Both the position numbers and the translations under genes were made by a program. Below the pieces are notes generated by a model that was not told the origin of the DNA, searched no databases, and was given only the letters and a program-made list of their open reading frames with translations. Below are positions 50,870 to 61,971 of a DNA stretch of 64,000 nt, piece after piece. The stretch is from contig NC_090023.1 in assembly GCF_037176765.1 (NCBI RefSeq), forward strand, positions 22,889,366 to 22,953,365, in the 5' to 3' direction. The stretch is from Anolis sagrei. Lineage: Eukaryota > Chordata > Lepidosauria > Squamata > Anolidae. Numbering within the stretch: the stretch's first letter is position 1; each line of letters starts with the position of its first letter.

Positions 50870-51390
50870 CTAACCCAGTGCCTTAGGATTGTTTTGAAAG
50901 GCTGCCTTCCGGGCCCCGCCCCCTCCTTGTCGCCCCGCCCCTTTTCCCGGCGGCCATTTTGGATTAGCTCCATCCAATCGCCGGTCGCGCGCGCCGTCTC
51001 CCTTGGTTACCGTTGCGAAGGAAGTAGCGTCGCGGGTTGCTACGATGGCGCCTGGTTCTGAGGTTCCCTTTCGGGGAAGACAGAGCGAGGCCTTCGAGAG
51101 GGCGATGGCGGCGGCGGCGGGCTGAGCGGGGTGGATGGATGGAGCCCGGCGGCGGCGGCGGCAGAAGCGGCAGCAACCCCTCCAGCGGCTCCGAGCGGGC
51201 GGCGGAGGCCTGGCGCCGAGGCCGCGAAGGGGAAGGCCTCAGGAAGGGCCTCTCGGAGAGCGCCCTGCCGCAGGGTCTGGGGCGCCGGGCCTGGGCCGCT
51301 TTCTCCCCCTCCTCGCCGTATCCTCTCCTCTCCGCCGGCCTTTTGTGGGGCCGAAACAGCCTGACAGGAAGGTCCCAAGATAATCAAGAC
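50870..51390. promoter_or_regulatory. CpG-rich promoter region of CEP126 (perhaps shared)
   Basis: This is the only strongly GC- and CpG-rich stretch in the window. It shows GGGCCCCGCCCCCTCC and CGCCCCGCCCC (GC boxes, 50912-50943), GGCGGCCATTTTGG (YY1-like, 50949-50962), CCAAT at 50974-50978 and GTTACC at 51006-51011 (half of an RFX X-box, a site common at cilium genes). CEP126 runs rightward from here and ANGPTL5 leftward, so a bidirectional role is possible. Transcription starts cannot be placed from sequence. Confidence 0.65.
51139..51371 (+). CDS. CEP126: candidate first coding exon of CEP126, weak
   Basis: An ATG at 51139 opens a frame (MEPGGGGGRSGSNPSSGSER...) that can leave at AAG|GTCCCA (exon end 51371) in the phase needed by the exon at 57190 (two bases carried over). 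A rival is the frame from the ATG at 51135 leaving at CAGG|GTCTGG (exon end 51274), also phase-compatible. Neither shows clear resemblance to the human N-terminus, which is itself poorly conserved. The exon may be wrong or the real one shorter. Confidence 0.25.
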
Positions 51391-53534
51391 CAGCGTTTCT
51401 CAACCTGAGGGTCGGGACCCCGGGGGGGGGGGGAGGGAGGTCGAGGGGGGGGGGGTGTCAGAGGGGTCGCCAAACACCATCAGGAATTTTCTGTTGGTCA
51501 TGGTGGTTCTGTGTGAGAAGTTTGGACCAATTCTATTGATGGGGTTCCGATTGCTCTTTGGTTGTAGATGAACTATAAATCCCAGCAACTACAACTCCCA
51601 AAAGTCATGGTCTATTTTCCCCCAACCTCCAGCAGTGTTCACATTTGGGCATATTGAGTATCTGTGCCAAGTTTGGTCCAGATCCGTCATTGTTTGAGTC
51701 CACAGTGCTCTTTGGATGTAGGTGAACTACAACTCCAAAACTAAAGGTCAGTGCCCACCAAACCCTTCCAGTATTTTCTGTTGGTCAGTGCTCACCAAAC
51801 CCTTTTCTGTTGGTCATGGGAGTTCTGTGTGCCACGTTTGGTTCAATTCCATCGTTGGTGGAGTTCAGAATGCTCTTTGATTGTAAGTTAACTATAAATC
51901 CCAGCAACTACAACTCCCAAATGACAAACTCAATACCCCCTAACCCCAGTAGTATTCATATTTGAGTATTTGTGCCAAATTTGGTCCAGTGAATGAAAAC
52001 ACATCTTGCATATCAGATATTTACATTACAATTAATAATATTAGCAAAATTGCAGTTATAATAATAATATAATAATAATAAAACTTTATTTGTACCCCGC
52101 TACCATCTCCCCAAGGGACTCGGTGCGGCTTACATGAGGCCAAGCCCACAGTACATCAATAAAACGAAGGCAGTAACAAAATAAGCAATACAAAACAGTA
52201 AAATAAATCTCATAAACAAAAATAAATAATAACAATAACATGTTGTTGTTCATTCGTTCAGTTGTCTCCGACTCTTCGTGACCTCATGGACCAGCCCACG
52301 CCAGAGCTCCCTGTCGGCCGTCACCACCCCCAGCTCCTTCAAGGTCAGTCCAGTCACTTCAAGGATGCCATCCATCCATTTTGCCCTTGGTCGGCCCCTC
52401 TTCCTTTTACCTTCCACTTTCCCCAGCATAATTGTCTTCTCTAGGCTTTGCTGTCTCCTCATGATGTGGCCAAAGTACTTCAACTTTGTCTCTAGTATCC
52501 TTCCCTCCAATGAGCAGTTGGGCTTTATTTCCTGGAGGATGGACTGGTTGGATCTTCTTGCAGTACAAGGCACTCTCAGAACTTTCCTCCAACACCACAG
52601 TTCAAAAGCATCTATCTTCCTTCGCTCAGCCTTCCCTAAGGTCCAGCTCTCACATCTGTAGGCTACTACAGGGAATATCATGGCTTTGACTAGGCGGATC
52701 TTTGTTGCCAGTGTGATGTCTCTACTCTTTAAAATTTTATCGAGACTGGACATTGCTCTCCTCCCAAGAAGTAAGCGTCTTCTGATTTCCTGGCCACTGT
52801 CTGCATCTGCAGTAATCTTTGCACCTAGAAATACAAAGTCTGTCACAGCCTCCACATTTTCTCCCTCTATTTTTGTAGGTGAACTACAACTCCAAAACTC
52901 AAGGTCAGTGCCCACAAAACCCTTCCAGTATTTTCTGTTGGTCATGGGAGTTCTGTGTGCCACATTTGGTTCAATTCAATCGTTGGTGGAGTTCAGAATG
53001 CTCTTTGATTGTAAGTTAACTATAAATCCCAGCAACTACAACTCCCAAATGACAAAATAACCCACCCACCCCAACCTCAATAGTATTCATATTTGGGTAT
53101 TTGTGCCAAATTTGGTCCAGTGAATGAAAACACATCTTGCATATCAGATATTTATATTACAATTAATAATATTAGCAAAATTACAGTTATGAAGTAGCAA
53201 CTAAAATAATAATAGTAATATAATAACAACAACAACAACAACAACAACAACACTTTATTTGTACCCCGCTACCATCTCCCCAAGGGACTCGGTGCAGCTT
53301 ACATGAGGCCAAGCCCAAACGCAACAATACAAGCAATAATAACAACAATACAATCAATTAAAAAACACATAGCCAGTAAGATACACAACATTATCAATAA
53401 AACAACACATAATTAAAAACAGTGGGGAGGCCAAATGTAGAGTTAAAATTGGAAATAATGTTATGGTTGGGAGTCACCACAACATAAGGAACTGTATTAA
53501 AGAGTTGCGGCATTGGGAAGGTTGAGAAACACTG
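51391..53534. mobile_element. 2.1-kb non-autonomous hAT element with internal duplication
   Basis: Ends CAGCGTTTCTCAACC and inverted CAGTGTTTCTCAACC, flanked exactly by ATCAAGAC (51383-51390 and 53535-53542), show a hAT insertion. The interior is non-coding (GGTCATGGGAGTTCTGTGTG, ACTATAAATCCCAGCAACTA). A segment from about 51719 to 52170 recurs at 52878-53318, including an L2-type terminus (TTTGTACCCCGCTACCATCT). A BovB fragment lies between the two copies. Near the left end sit G-runs (51421-51455). Confidence 0.85.
52242..52877 (-). mobile_element. BovB LINE 3' fragment nested in hAT
   Basis: On minus, an open frame gives EGENVEAVTDFVFLGAKITA, RRLLLGRRAMSSLDKILKSR, DITLATKIRLVKAMIFPVVA, FELWCWRKVLRVPCTARRSN, KRKRGRPRAKWMDGILEVTG and VTKSRRQLNE. 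The plus-strand start GTTGTTGTTCATTCGTTC is the element's 3' end. It is 5'-truncated after the RT domain. The intact frame implies a young insertion. Confidence 0.9.
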
Positions 53535-53544
53535 ATCAAGACAG

Positions 53545-53705
53545 ATAATCCACATTATCTGCTTTGCACTGGGGTATATGAGTCTCCATTGCCATACAAT
53601 CCTGCTCAAAGCAGATAACCTGGATTTTATATGGCAGTGTAGATGAGGCCCTTTCCACATAGCTGTATAAAATCTCCATTGAATTGGATTATATGGCAGT
53701 TTATA
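53545..53705. mobile_element. MITE of the GGATTATAT family
   Basis: CATTATCTGCTTTGCACTGG, GGATTTTATATGGCAGTGTA and GAATTGGATTATATGGCAGT show the internal inverted pattern of this family; ends unclear. Confidence 0.5.
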
Positions 53706-53835
53706 TCTTGTGTTATCAAAAGCTTCCATGGCCAGAATCATTGGGTTGCTGTGAGTTTTACAGGCTGTGTGGCCCTGTTCCAGAAGTATTCTCTCCAGAC
53801 TTTTCGCCCACATCTATGGCAGAGAACCACTGGCG
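53706..53835 (+). mobile_element. Penelope-type terminal repeat fragment
   Basis: CTTCCATGGCCAGAATCATT, GGGTTGCTGTGAGTTTTACA and CTATGGCAGAGAACCACTGG are diverged forms of the terminal repeat at 61972-62225. Confidence 0.6.
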
Positions 53836-53939
53836 TAGACTGAGGGAAGTCTTGGGGTTTGTTGCTTTGTAATGTTTGACAGGGTCCTATGGGGTAGATC
53901 AGCCATACGGAATGTGTAATTATTTTCATTCATTACTTT

Positions 53940-54300
53940 TGGATGACCACATTTGTTGTTCTTCAACTTTAGGTTAACTTCAGCTAATGGTGTCCATATT
54001 GTAGAGTTTTCTTTACCAGATTCATTCAGAGGAAGTTTGCCATTGCCTTCCTCTTAGGCCAGTGGTTCTCAATCTGTGGGTCTCCAGGTGTTTTGGCCTA
54101 CAACTCCCAAAAATCCCAGCCAGTTTACCAGCTGTTAGGATTTCTGGGAGTTGAAGGCCAAAACATCTGGGGACCCACAGGTTGAGAACCACTGTCTTAG
54201 GCAGAGAGAATATGACCAGTGGGTTTCAATGGCTGAGTTGGGGATTTAAGCACTGATGCTCCAGAGTCCTAGCCCAACATATAAACCGTTTTGCTACTGT
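53940..54300 (-). mobile_element. SINE (Sauria-like) interrupted by hAT MITE
   Basis: TTGCCATTGCCTTCCTCTTA before and GAGAATATGACCAGTGGGTT, then GATTTAAGCACTGATGCTC (complement of the B-box) after the MITE match the minus strand of the SINE at 43018-43232. Confidence 0.55.
54060..54194. mobile_element. non-autonomous hAT element, 135 bp
   Basis: CAGTGGTTCTCAATCTGTGG and the exactly related inverted right end (CCACAGGTTGAGAACCACTG) carry a perfect 8-bp duplication TCTTAGGC (54052-54059 and 54195-54202). The interior is nearly palindromic (TTTTGGCCTACAACTCCCA and TGGGAGTTGAAGGCCAAAA). Confidence 0.9.
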
Positions 54301-54304
54301 CTCT

Positions 54305-54885
54305 GAAGCCCACATTTATCTCATTACATTTACCTGACCCAATTTAAGAAGAGTGCCTCACTACTGCCAGAATATACTGAATTGCTTAAGACAAGGAAAG
54401 GAGAGTGGGAGAATTTTAATCTGTTTCTTTGTTGTTAAACTGCTTTGAGGCCAGACATTGATCCTTAACCTTTTAAACTTGTATTATATCATCTTCCAAA
54501 TTAATAGGACTTCATTCTCATTTTTAACACCAAAACTATTTCTATTATTTTATAAAGCTCCTGAAGACCTTTGAGATACCTGGTTTTATTCACATTGACA
54601 TATTGTTTATGATGGTTTGGCCCATCATTACTATGTTTGTCCTTCTAGTAAGTAGTTCTGTTAAACCTCAACACAGTCATCTGCACATCTGGTCACAAAT
54701 TAGTCTGACTGAATTCAATGGGGTTTTCTTCCTTCAAATTTCTTTTGTTGGAACCCTTCCCTCCCTCAACTCTCCATATGGCTCAAGAGAAAAAGAGCCC
54801 AGTTTCATATATACTGCATCCTTGAACTCTATATGTATGACTGCTTTAAAGATACATTTGTATCTGTTCCAAAACCTACAGCTTG
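54305..54885. other. CEP126 first intron, no element recognised
   Basis: No supported feature. A plus frame at 54603-54962 runs into the L2 insertion in the wrong frame and is not a gene. Confidence 0.4.
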
Positions 54886-54890
54886 AACCT

Positions 54891-56976
54891 TCTTTGCGGC
54901 CACTATTGCGTCTGCAAAGAACCGTCCGGCTGAGCTGTTCCGAATTGTCAGAGGCCTTTTAAATCCCACCACTCAAGGTGGGAACCCTGACAATTCGACT
55001 TCTCGCTGTGAAGCTTTTGCTCAGTTCTTTACAGACAAAGTCGCTTTGATCCGTTCTGGTCTGGATACCATGTTAATGGCAGTCTCTGAGGATGTAACAC
55101 GAGCACCTGCTTGTCCAGTTTTGATGGATTCATTTCAATTGGTGAAACCCGAGGATGTGTACAGGATACTTGGAGGAATGAGGCCAACCACATGCATCCT
55201 GGACCCCTGCCCATCCTGGCTTCTAAAGGAGGCCAGAGGGGGATTGGCTGAGTGGGTTAAGGTGGTGGTTAATGCTTCCCTTCGGGAAGGCAAGATTCCA
55301 GCGAGCTTAAAACAAGCTATAATAAAACCGCTGTTGAAGAAACCGTCACTGGACCCCACTAAATTCGACAACTATCGGCCAGTTTCCAATCTCCCCTTCT
55401 TGGGCAAAGTCTTGGAACGTGTGTTGGCCTCACAACTCCAGGTATTCTTGGTAGACACGGATTATCTAGACCCGGCACAGTCTGGCTTTAGGCCGGGACA
55501 TGGTACCGAGACAGCCTTGGTCGCCTTAGTGGATGATCTGCGCCGGGAGCTCGACAGGGGGAGTGTGTCCCTGTTGGTGCTGCTTGACCTCTCAGTGGCC
55601 TTCGATACCGTCGACCACGGTATCCTTCTGGGACGCCTCGCAGGGATGGGTCTTGGAGGTACTGTTTTGCAGTGGCTCCGGTCATTCCTGGAGGGTCGAT
55701 CTCAGAAGGTGTTGTTGGGGGACACCTGTTCAACCCCACAAACATTGTCTTGTGGGGTTCCTCAGGGCTCAATATTGTCTCCCATGTTGTTTAACATCTA
55801 CATGAAGCCGCTGGGGGAGATCATCCGGAGCTTCGGGGTACGGTGTCATCTGTACGCGGATGATGTTCAACTCTGTCACTCCTTTCCACCTGCTACTAAG
55901 GAGGCTGTCCAGGTCCTGAACCGGTGCCTGGCCGCTGTGACGGTCTGGATGAGGGCGAACAAATTGAAATTGAATCCAGACAAGACAGAGGTACTCCTGG
56001 TCAGTCGCAAGGCCGAACAGGGCATAGGGTTACAGCCTGTGTTGGATGGGGCCGCACTCCCCCTGAAGATGCAGGTTCGCAGCTTGGGTGTGACCCTGGA
56101 CTCATCGCTGAGCCTGGAACCCCAGGTTTCGGCGGTGACCAGGGGAGCATTTGCACAGCTAAAGCTTGTGCGCCAGCTGCGCCCATACCTTGGGAAGTCT
56201 GACTTGGCCACGGTAGTCCACGCTCTGGTTACATCCCGTTTAGACTACTGCAACGCTCTCTACGTGGGGTTGCCTTTGAAGACAGCTCGGAAGCTCCAAC
56301 TAGTCCAACGCTCGGCAGCCATGATTTTAACAGGAGCGGAGCGCAGGGAGCATACAACCCCCCTGTTGCGCCAACTCCACTGGCTACCGATCTGCTACCG
56401 GGCTGAATTCAAAGTGCTGGCGTTGGCCTTTAAAGCGCTAAACGGTTCCTGCCCAAGCTACCTATCTGACTGCATCTCTGCCTATGAACCCACCAGGAGT
56501 TTGAGATCTTCCGGGGAGACCCTGCTCTCGATCCCGCCTGCTTCTCAAGCTCGGCTGGCGGGGACGAGAGATAGGGCCTTCTCGGTGGTGGCTCCTCGGC
56601 TGTGGAACGCCCTTCCTACGGACATTAGACTAGCACCATCTCTAATGGTATTCCGCAAAAAGGTGAAGACCTGGATGTTTGTGCAGGCGTTTGAGTAATT
56701 TAGTGCAATCTGGTAATGGAACATAGGAATGGAACAATGGACGACGAACCTGGACTACGCTTGGATGATAAGATTGGGTACGGTTGTTTTTTGTAATAAT
56801 TTGCATTGTAATTGCTTATTGGTAATTTATGGATAATGTGTTAAGTCAATTGTTATATGTTGTATGGAACCACTGCTGTTTCTACTGTTTTTACTGTTTG
56901 TGAACCGCCGTGAGTCGCCTTCGGGCTTGAGATACAGCGGTATATAAGCAAAGTAAATAAATAAATAAATAAATTG
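54891..56976 (+). mobile_element. young L2-like LINE, 5'-truncated, RT frame open
   Basis: The frame stays open from the 5' truncation (FFAATIASAKNRPAELFRIV, 54891) to a TAA at 56696-56698, about 602 codons. Blocks: DNYRPVSNLPFLGKVLERVL, GFRPGHGTETALVAL, LDLSVAFDTVDHG, GVPQGSILSPM, catalytic YADDVQL, and the tail SIPPASQARLAGTRDRAFSV. The 3' end (GAACCGCCGTGAGTCGCCTT, then AATAAATAAATAAATAAA) closes at about 56976. It is closely related to 21297-23515 but the 3' UTRs differ, so they are sister subfamilies. It lies in the probable first intron of CEP126. Confidence 0.9.
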
Positions 56977-57189
56977 TGGCTAGAGGCAACAAAGAAGCAC
57001 TTGCATACTTCCTTTGCTTAGGAAGCTATTTTCATTGTATAGAATGCTAATTAATGTAAAAGACGATTAATTCAGAATATCATAATATCTTTTAAGTGAT
57101 TTATTTCCAACTAGTGTCATAATCAAGAATGTAATCTACGTTACAAGGATGTTTGTTACAGCATCTATTATCCTTAATACTGTGGTCAG

Positions 57190-60100
57190 AAATTTAAAAG
57201 TTCTTCTCGAGAGGGATTTATCAATAGAACGTCATGAGTTGCTAAAGGATCAAAGACTATTTCATAATCAAGCACGAAAACTTTCTATTGAAACAAATAA
57301 AAGAAGGAGGTATGTAAATATAGGCTTTACTTCACTTTATATTTATATTTTAAACAAGATAGTTGTGTGATTCTCTTTCACTATCAAAAGATGAAGGAAA
57401 GGAAGGAAAGGAGTCTTGTGTGACCTGTAATATATGGTATTTCAACATAAACTTTCTTGACCTATAGCCCATTTCATCAGATGCATGAAAATGTGTTATT
57501 CACAAAAAAAGAGAAATAAACTGGTTTAGTCCTCAAGATGTCACAAAATTTATTTTCCTTCCTCCCCTCTCTTTATATTTAAGCATGATTCTTTTTTGAG
57601 ACTGAATATAAAGATAACTTTGGTTGTTATGATGTGTTAGTGATGTGACGTTAGAAGTGAAAGCATAGGCTCATGATTAAAAGATTAGTAATCCAACATT
57701 TCATTTTTGAAATCAGTTTTAATTATTTATATAACCAGAAGAGGATCTTTGAGAGCATGTCCAGGCTTAAATATGTTGGATTTTTTTAATCAGGAAAAGC
57801 ATCCATCAGTTGAATACTTTGAGATGTTTCTCCTGTTTCTTCTGCAGATTTTATTGGCTGCTCCTCAATTCCTTTAAAATCAGGACAGATAATGGGACAG
57901 ATCCAAAGTCAGTGCAGTTTAGTGTCATCATTTAAATCACCAGGACAACTTAGTAATAGGGTGTTATGTGGTTTCCAGGCTGTATGGCTGTGTTCTAGCA
58001 GTATTTTCTCCTGATGTTTTGCCTGCATCTGTGGCTGGCATCTTCAGAAAATCCTCTGAAGACGCCAGCTACAGATGCAGGTGAAATGTCAGGAGAAAAT
58101 GCTGCTAGAATACAACCATACAGCTTGGAAACCACATAACACCCCTTTACTAAATTGTCCTGGTGATTTAAATGGATCTATGCCAAACCTGACAAAAATC
58201 TGAGTGTAACCCAATGTATTTGTGATACTAGTAATCAGGACTAACACTTACATAGATGACCTTTTGAAATAACTGCTACCTTAAAGTATATCTGGAAGAT
58301 AAGGTGTCTTGTTTTTAGCTTCAGATTACACTGCTAAACTATACTTGACCCTGTTGCAATTACAAAATGTATAAAGTTCATCAGCCTGCAGAAACTGAAG
58401 CAAGATAATGTTCATGTAACCATAGATGAATCACAATACAGTTTCTCTGATGCACTGCTAAATTGATGCTAGTATTCCTTTCAACTGGACAATCTTTTCA
58501 GTACAAAAGGCATTGTACTTAATAGGTTTCAACAAGAAGCGAAACATGTAAAAACACAGATTCAAAAAAAGTGATGGAAGAAGAATTTCTGATACACTGA
58601 TTATTTTTCTAACCATTTATTTTCTTAAACTCAAGACAGCTAACAATTTTCACACCATAAGCAAATATTTTAAGAATTATACAACAACCACTGAACTATT
58701 GGAGTAGAAAGACTAAAAGAATAAATAGCTAGAAAAACAATTTCCTGGGTTGTTGTGAGTTTTCCGGGCTGTATGGCCATGTTCCAGAAACATTCGTTTT
58801 GCCTACATTTGTGGCAGGCATCCTCAGAGGTTGTGAGATCTATAGGAAACAAGGCAAGTGAGGTTTATATATCTGTGGAATGTCTATGTTGGGAGGAAGA
58901 TTTCTTATCTGTTTGAGGTGTGAATGTTGCAACTGGCCACCTCGATTATCATTGAATGGCCTTGCAGCTTCAAAGCCTGGCTGCTTCCAGCCTGGGGAAA
59001 TCCTTTGTTGTTATTTGTAACCATTTAAACCACATTGGTACAGGAAGAACCAGTCATGGCCCGAAAGCCTTATGAAAAAGAGACCATCCTGTGATGAGCC
59101 ATTAAACAGGTTTAGAGCATAATCATGTCGACTCATAAGTAAGTCCAATTACATTTACAGGACTTACTCTCAGATGGCTGTAAAACTGCAGTTTCAAATA
59201 CCTTTCTTCAAGAAAAGCCCTTTCCTTAGCATCCAAGACACTTTTCCACAAAATGAACACATTTCACCTAAAGCAACAGAATTGTATATACTCATATATT
59301 GTCTCTTCCTTGACATATTAAAATTTTGCTTGTAATTAAATGCAAAGTTACTTTTAAGATTAGTAAAGCAGGCAATAAACTACTAAAACAACAATCTCCA
59401 TTACATATTGTGACAGCAAATTCTGTCATTTTTGCATTGTGTGAAAGAGTATTTCCTTCTCCCTGTCAACCTGCCATTCAGCTTCACTGGATGATTCTGT
59501 TCATTTTTTGTTTGGCTGCAGAGCTCTAGTACAGTCCCTTAAACTCCATTTGCCAAGGCATTCTAATGGAGTGAGTTGGGAGTGAATCAATTTAATTCTG
59601 TAGAGGCACCAATTTTTGTGAGAGATAGAGAAATGTGTTTCCACATCCATTTTCTCAGCACCATCCATAACTTTACAGTCATCTAACACATTCAACATTT
59701 TTTCTAAACTGGAAAACCCTTGACACTACAATGTTTTACTCAGGAGAGTTGTTCTGGCTGTGTGATAATTATCAATCTTTTTTATCATTGTTTATTGATA
59801 AAGATACATATTCATTATTATAACCAACCAAAATGCAGTGGAAGTTATTTCTACATAGGATTATGCTTTAACTTTTCCTTTTTCAATATATCTAGCTGCA
59901 GAGATTTTAAACAAATAAAACAAGCTACATTAACTTTTGTTATAATATTTGGTGGCTCAGTCAGTGGATTTCCCATCAATATTTAGGTATACCCAAGAAA
60001 CTGGGATCTCATGAGATCCAGAATTGAGATGGCTAATTGGATATGGATAACTGTCAACTGCAGTTCCCATATCCTTCCTCTGCTTATCCTGGCCAGAACC

Positions 60101-60835
60101 CATAGAATTTGCATTCCTAATAATATCTAGAGGGCCTTACGATTCCCCTTTTCCTGTCCCACAGGATCATATTGGCTCTATCTGGCTCCATAACAAGGAA
60201 CACTTAGCCTCAGGCTTGTAGCTTCTGATCGGGTTTGTGCCTATTCTAATCAGTTTTGTTTTCTTTCACTTTCCCAGCTATAGTGAATCTGAACATGTTT
60301 TCTAATCAACCTGACATTTTAATATGTGTTGTTGTTCATTCGTTCAGTCGTCTCCGACTCTTCGTGACCTCATGGACCAGCCTACTGTACCACTGTATTT
60401 GGAGAAGAAATTATCATTATTTATATCCTGCCTTTTTTCCCATGGGAACTCATGGGAAAAACATCTATAGACAGTTTTTAAAAGTAACACAAAAGTTAGA
60501 AAACAATTAAATCGTAATGGCGTGGTAAAAACAGAATTAAAATACAGTAAACACACTAAGATGGCCTTTAAAACTCATATCCCCCCTAATCCCACCCAGC
60601 CTCCCAAGAGCCTGAATTAAAATGTCAGACACTTAATATCATAGATTGTATATTTGTATTAAAAACTCTTATTTTTTCAATAGGGCACTTGAAGAAAAGT
60701 GGAAAGAGGATGAACGAAAGGAACAAAAATTTAGAGAACAAATTCTGCTGCAAAGGAAACAGAAACACCAAGAAGCCACAGAAAGATTCCAGCGTAGTCA
60801 CCTTCCATCTTCACAGCGCAAGAGGGGAGGAGGAG
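57190..60835 (+). CDS. CEP126: CEP126, two internal exons (partial gene)
   Basis: Exon 57190-57309 (120 nt) gives NLKVLLERDLSIERHELLKD, QRLFHNQARKLSIETNKRR. Exon 60684-60835 (152 nt) gives ALEEKWKEDERKEQKFREQI, LLQRKQKHQEATERFQRSHL, PSSQRKRGGG. They join at CAG acceptors and GTATGT/GTTTGT donors, with the split codon AG|G (R). The product aligns without gaps to the N-terminal region of human CEP126 as I recall it (LEKNLEEERQILL...KICRNRARKYF, then REQILQQRKQKFEEVTEKFQ). CEP126 binds centrosomal material and microtubules and is needed for primary-cilium formation. This charged, helical stretch is probably coiled coil. The acceptor of the first exon could instead be at 57160 (TTACAG), but homology starts after 57190. 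Later exons lie beyond the window. Confidence 0.85.
57320..57925. other. CEP126 intron, no element recognised
   Basis: AT-rich, no supported feature before the palindrome at 57929. Confidence 0.4.
57929..58174. mobile_element. 246-bp Penelope-type palindrome, 120-bp arms
   Basis: The left arm 57929-58048 and right arm 58055-58174 are reverse complements with few mismatches around a 6-nt loop (AAATCC). The arms contain the Penelope terminal-repeat core (CTCCTGATGTTTTGCCTGCA, TCTGTGGCTGGCATCTTCAG). They extend outward through ATTTAAATCACCAGGACAA, which is not part of the repeat elsewhere in the window. Confidence 0.85.
58180..58740. other. CEP126 intron, no element recognised
   Basis: No supported feature. 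Confidence 0.4.
58742..58995 (+). mobile_element. Penelope-type terminal repeat fragment
   Basis: GGGTTGTTGTGAGTTTTCCG, GGCTGTATGGCCATGTTCCA, TTGTGGCAGGCATCCTCAGA and GGTTTATATATCTGTGGAAT follow the order of the terminal repeat at 61972. Moderately diverged, single orientation. Confidence 0.75.
59000..60250. other. CEP126 intron, no element recognised
   Basis: No gene or clear repeat. Short frames here lack any family resemblance. Confidence 0.4.
60328..60384 (-). mobile_element. BovB LINE 3' terminal fragment, 57 bp
   Basis: GTTGTTGTTCATTCGTTCAG and CTCCGACTCTTCGTGACCTC match the terminus at 52242. Almost undiverged but extremely short. Confidence 0.8.
60405..60590 (-). mobile_element. L2-like 3' terminus
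   Basis: TTATTTATATCCTGCCTTTT and an A-rich 3' UTR-like stretch; diverged, minus orientation. Confidence 0.4.
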
Positions 60836-60849
60836 GTTTGTAAATAAAA

Positions 60850-61960
60850 TGTATAGATTAAGAATGCATATATATTTCTGTTACAAGAAAAAATTGATTC
60901 CAAAATATATTATGCACCATTTCACATTAAAATACCTATTTTTCAAAACCAGAGACCCGTTTTTGGGCACACACTATTTAGTGCCCTCTAATCTTTTGGA
61001 GACATTTTTAGCAGCCTATATTGTTCTAAAATGATCCCAGAAGTGAAAATGGCCCTTCATGTAAACAGTGTAGTGGTTACAAGCCCAACATGTGCCTTTG
61101 GTTCCTTTGGGGAGAAAGCAATACATTATCACCAGTATTTTCACAATATTTGAGACATTGCAGTATAATAATTTTGATATTTGCACCTATATGATTATTG
61201 GCATAGCTGCTTATTAGTGCAGACTTTTCTATGTAACTGCTTGTATCAACACTGCTTGTCAAGTTTTATTTTATTTTCATTTGAGCAGTTCATATATGCT
61301 CCTTTTTGCCTTAGAAATCTGGTTACCTCCTTTTTGCTGGTCAAGGAATGTTTCTAAATGTTTCTATACATCTACTGTTAGTAATTTCAGAACTCTAAAC
61401 TGTTTTCATTCATCATTTTCACATTTGGATCCCTAAAGGCAGCTTTGTATATGGGCAGAGAGTAGAGTTAATTCTGTAGTTTTATCAGACAGTCTTACAA
61501 AACATCAATCATAGACTCACACATTTGGAAAGGACCTCAGAGGCTATCTATTCCAGCACTTTTTCATGCAGGAACACACAACTCAAGCACTATAAACATT
61601 GTACAGTTTTCGAATTTTATTTTATTAACTGCAAGGGTCTCACCAATTTTTTGTGTTTATTTGTTTGTGCTTTTTAAGTAAATACAGAATAGAATCATTG
61701 TGCATTATTAAGATCAGTTTCAGTGATTTAGTTTTGTTCCAGTCTGTATAAATAGAGGGAGTATACACACAGTAGGATACTAGATGTGGTATTTTACTTA
61801 TGTTCTTCTCTTGTCTGGCAGTCATGACTGCATCAGTTCCAAATGTGAGGTAATATTTTCTGTTGGCTGATCAAATGAATCAGTGGCAAATAAGAGAGCT
61901 TGGTGTTGATATATTTTAACCTTTTCTAAAATGTATGAATAGTGATGCTTGATTGAATAT
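60850..61960. other. CEP126 intron with a short CR1 remnant
   Basis: 61508-61590 holds a diverged CR1 end on minus (AATCATAGACTCACACATTT, GGAAAGGACCTCAGAGGC). The rest is unrecognised AT-rich sequence. Confidence 0.45.
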
Positions 61961-61971
61961 AAGTTCAGTTC

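Noticed and set aside
51131-51364. Alanine/proline-rich frames in the CpG region, both strands
   Set aside because: All six frames are open by composition; only the phase-compatible plus frames were kept, at low confidence.
54603-54962. 119-codon frame with a hydrophobic N-terminus
   Set aside because: It begins in intron DNA and ends by running out of frame into the L2 insertion; no family resemblance.
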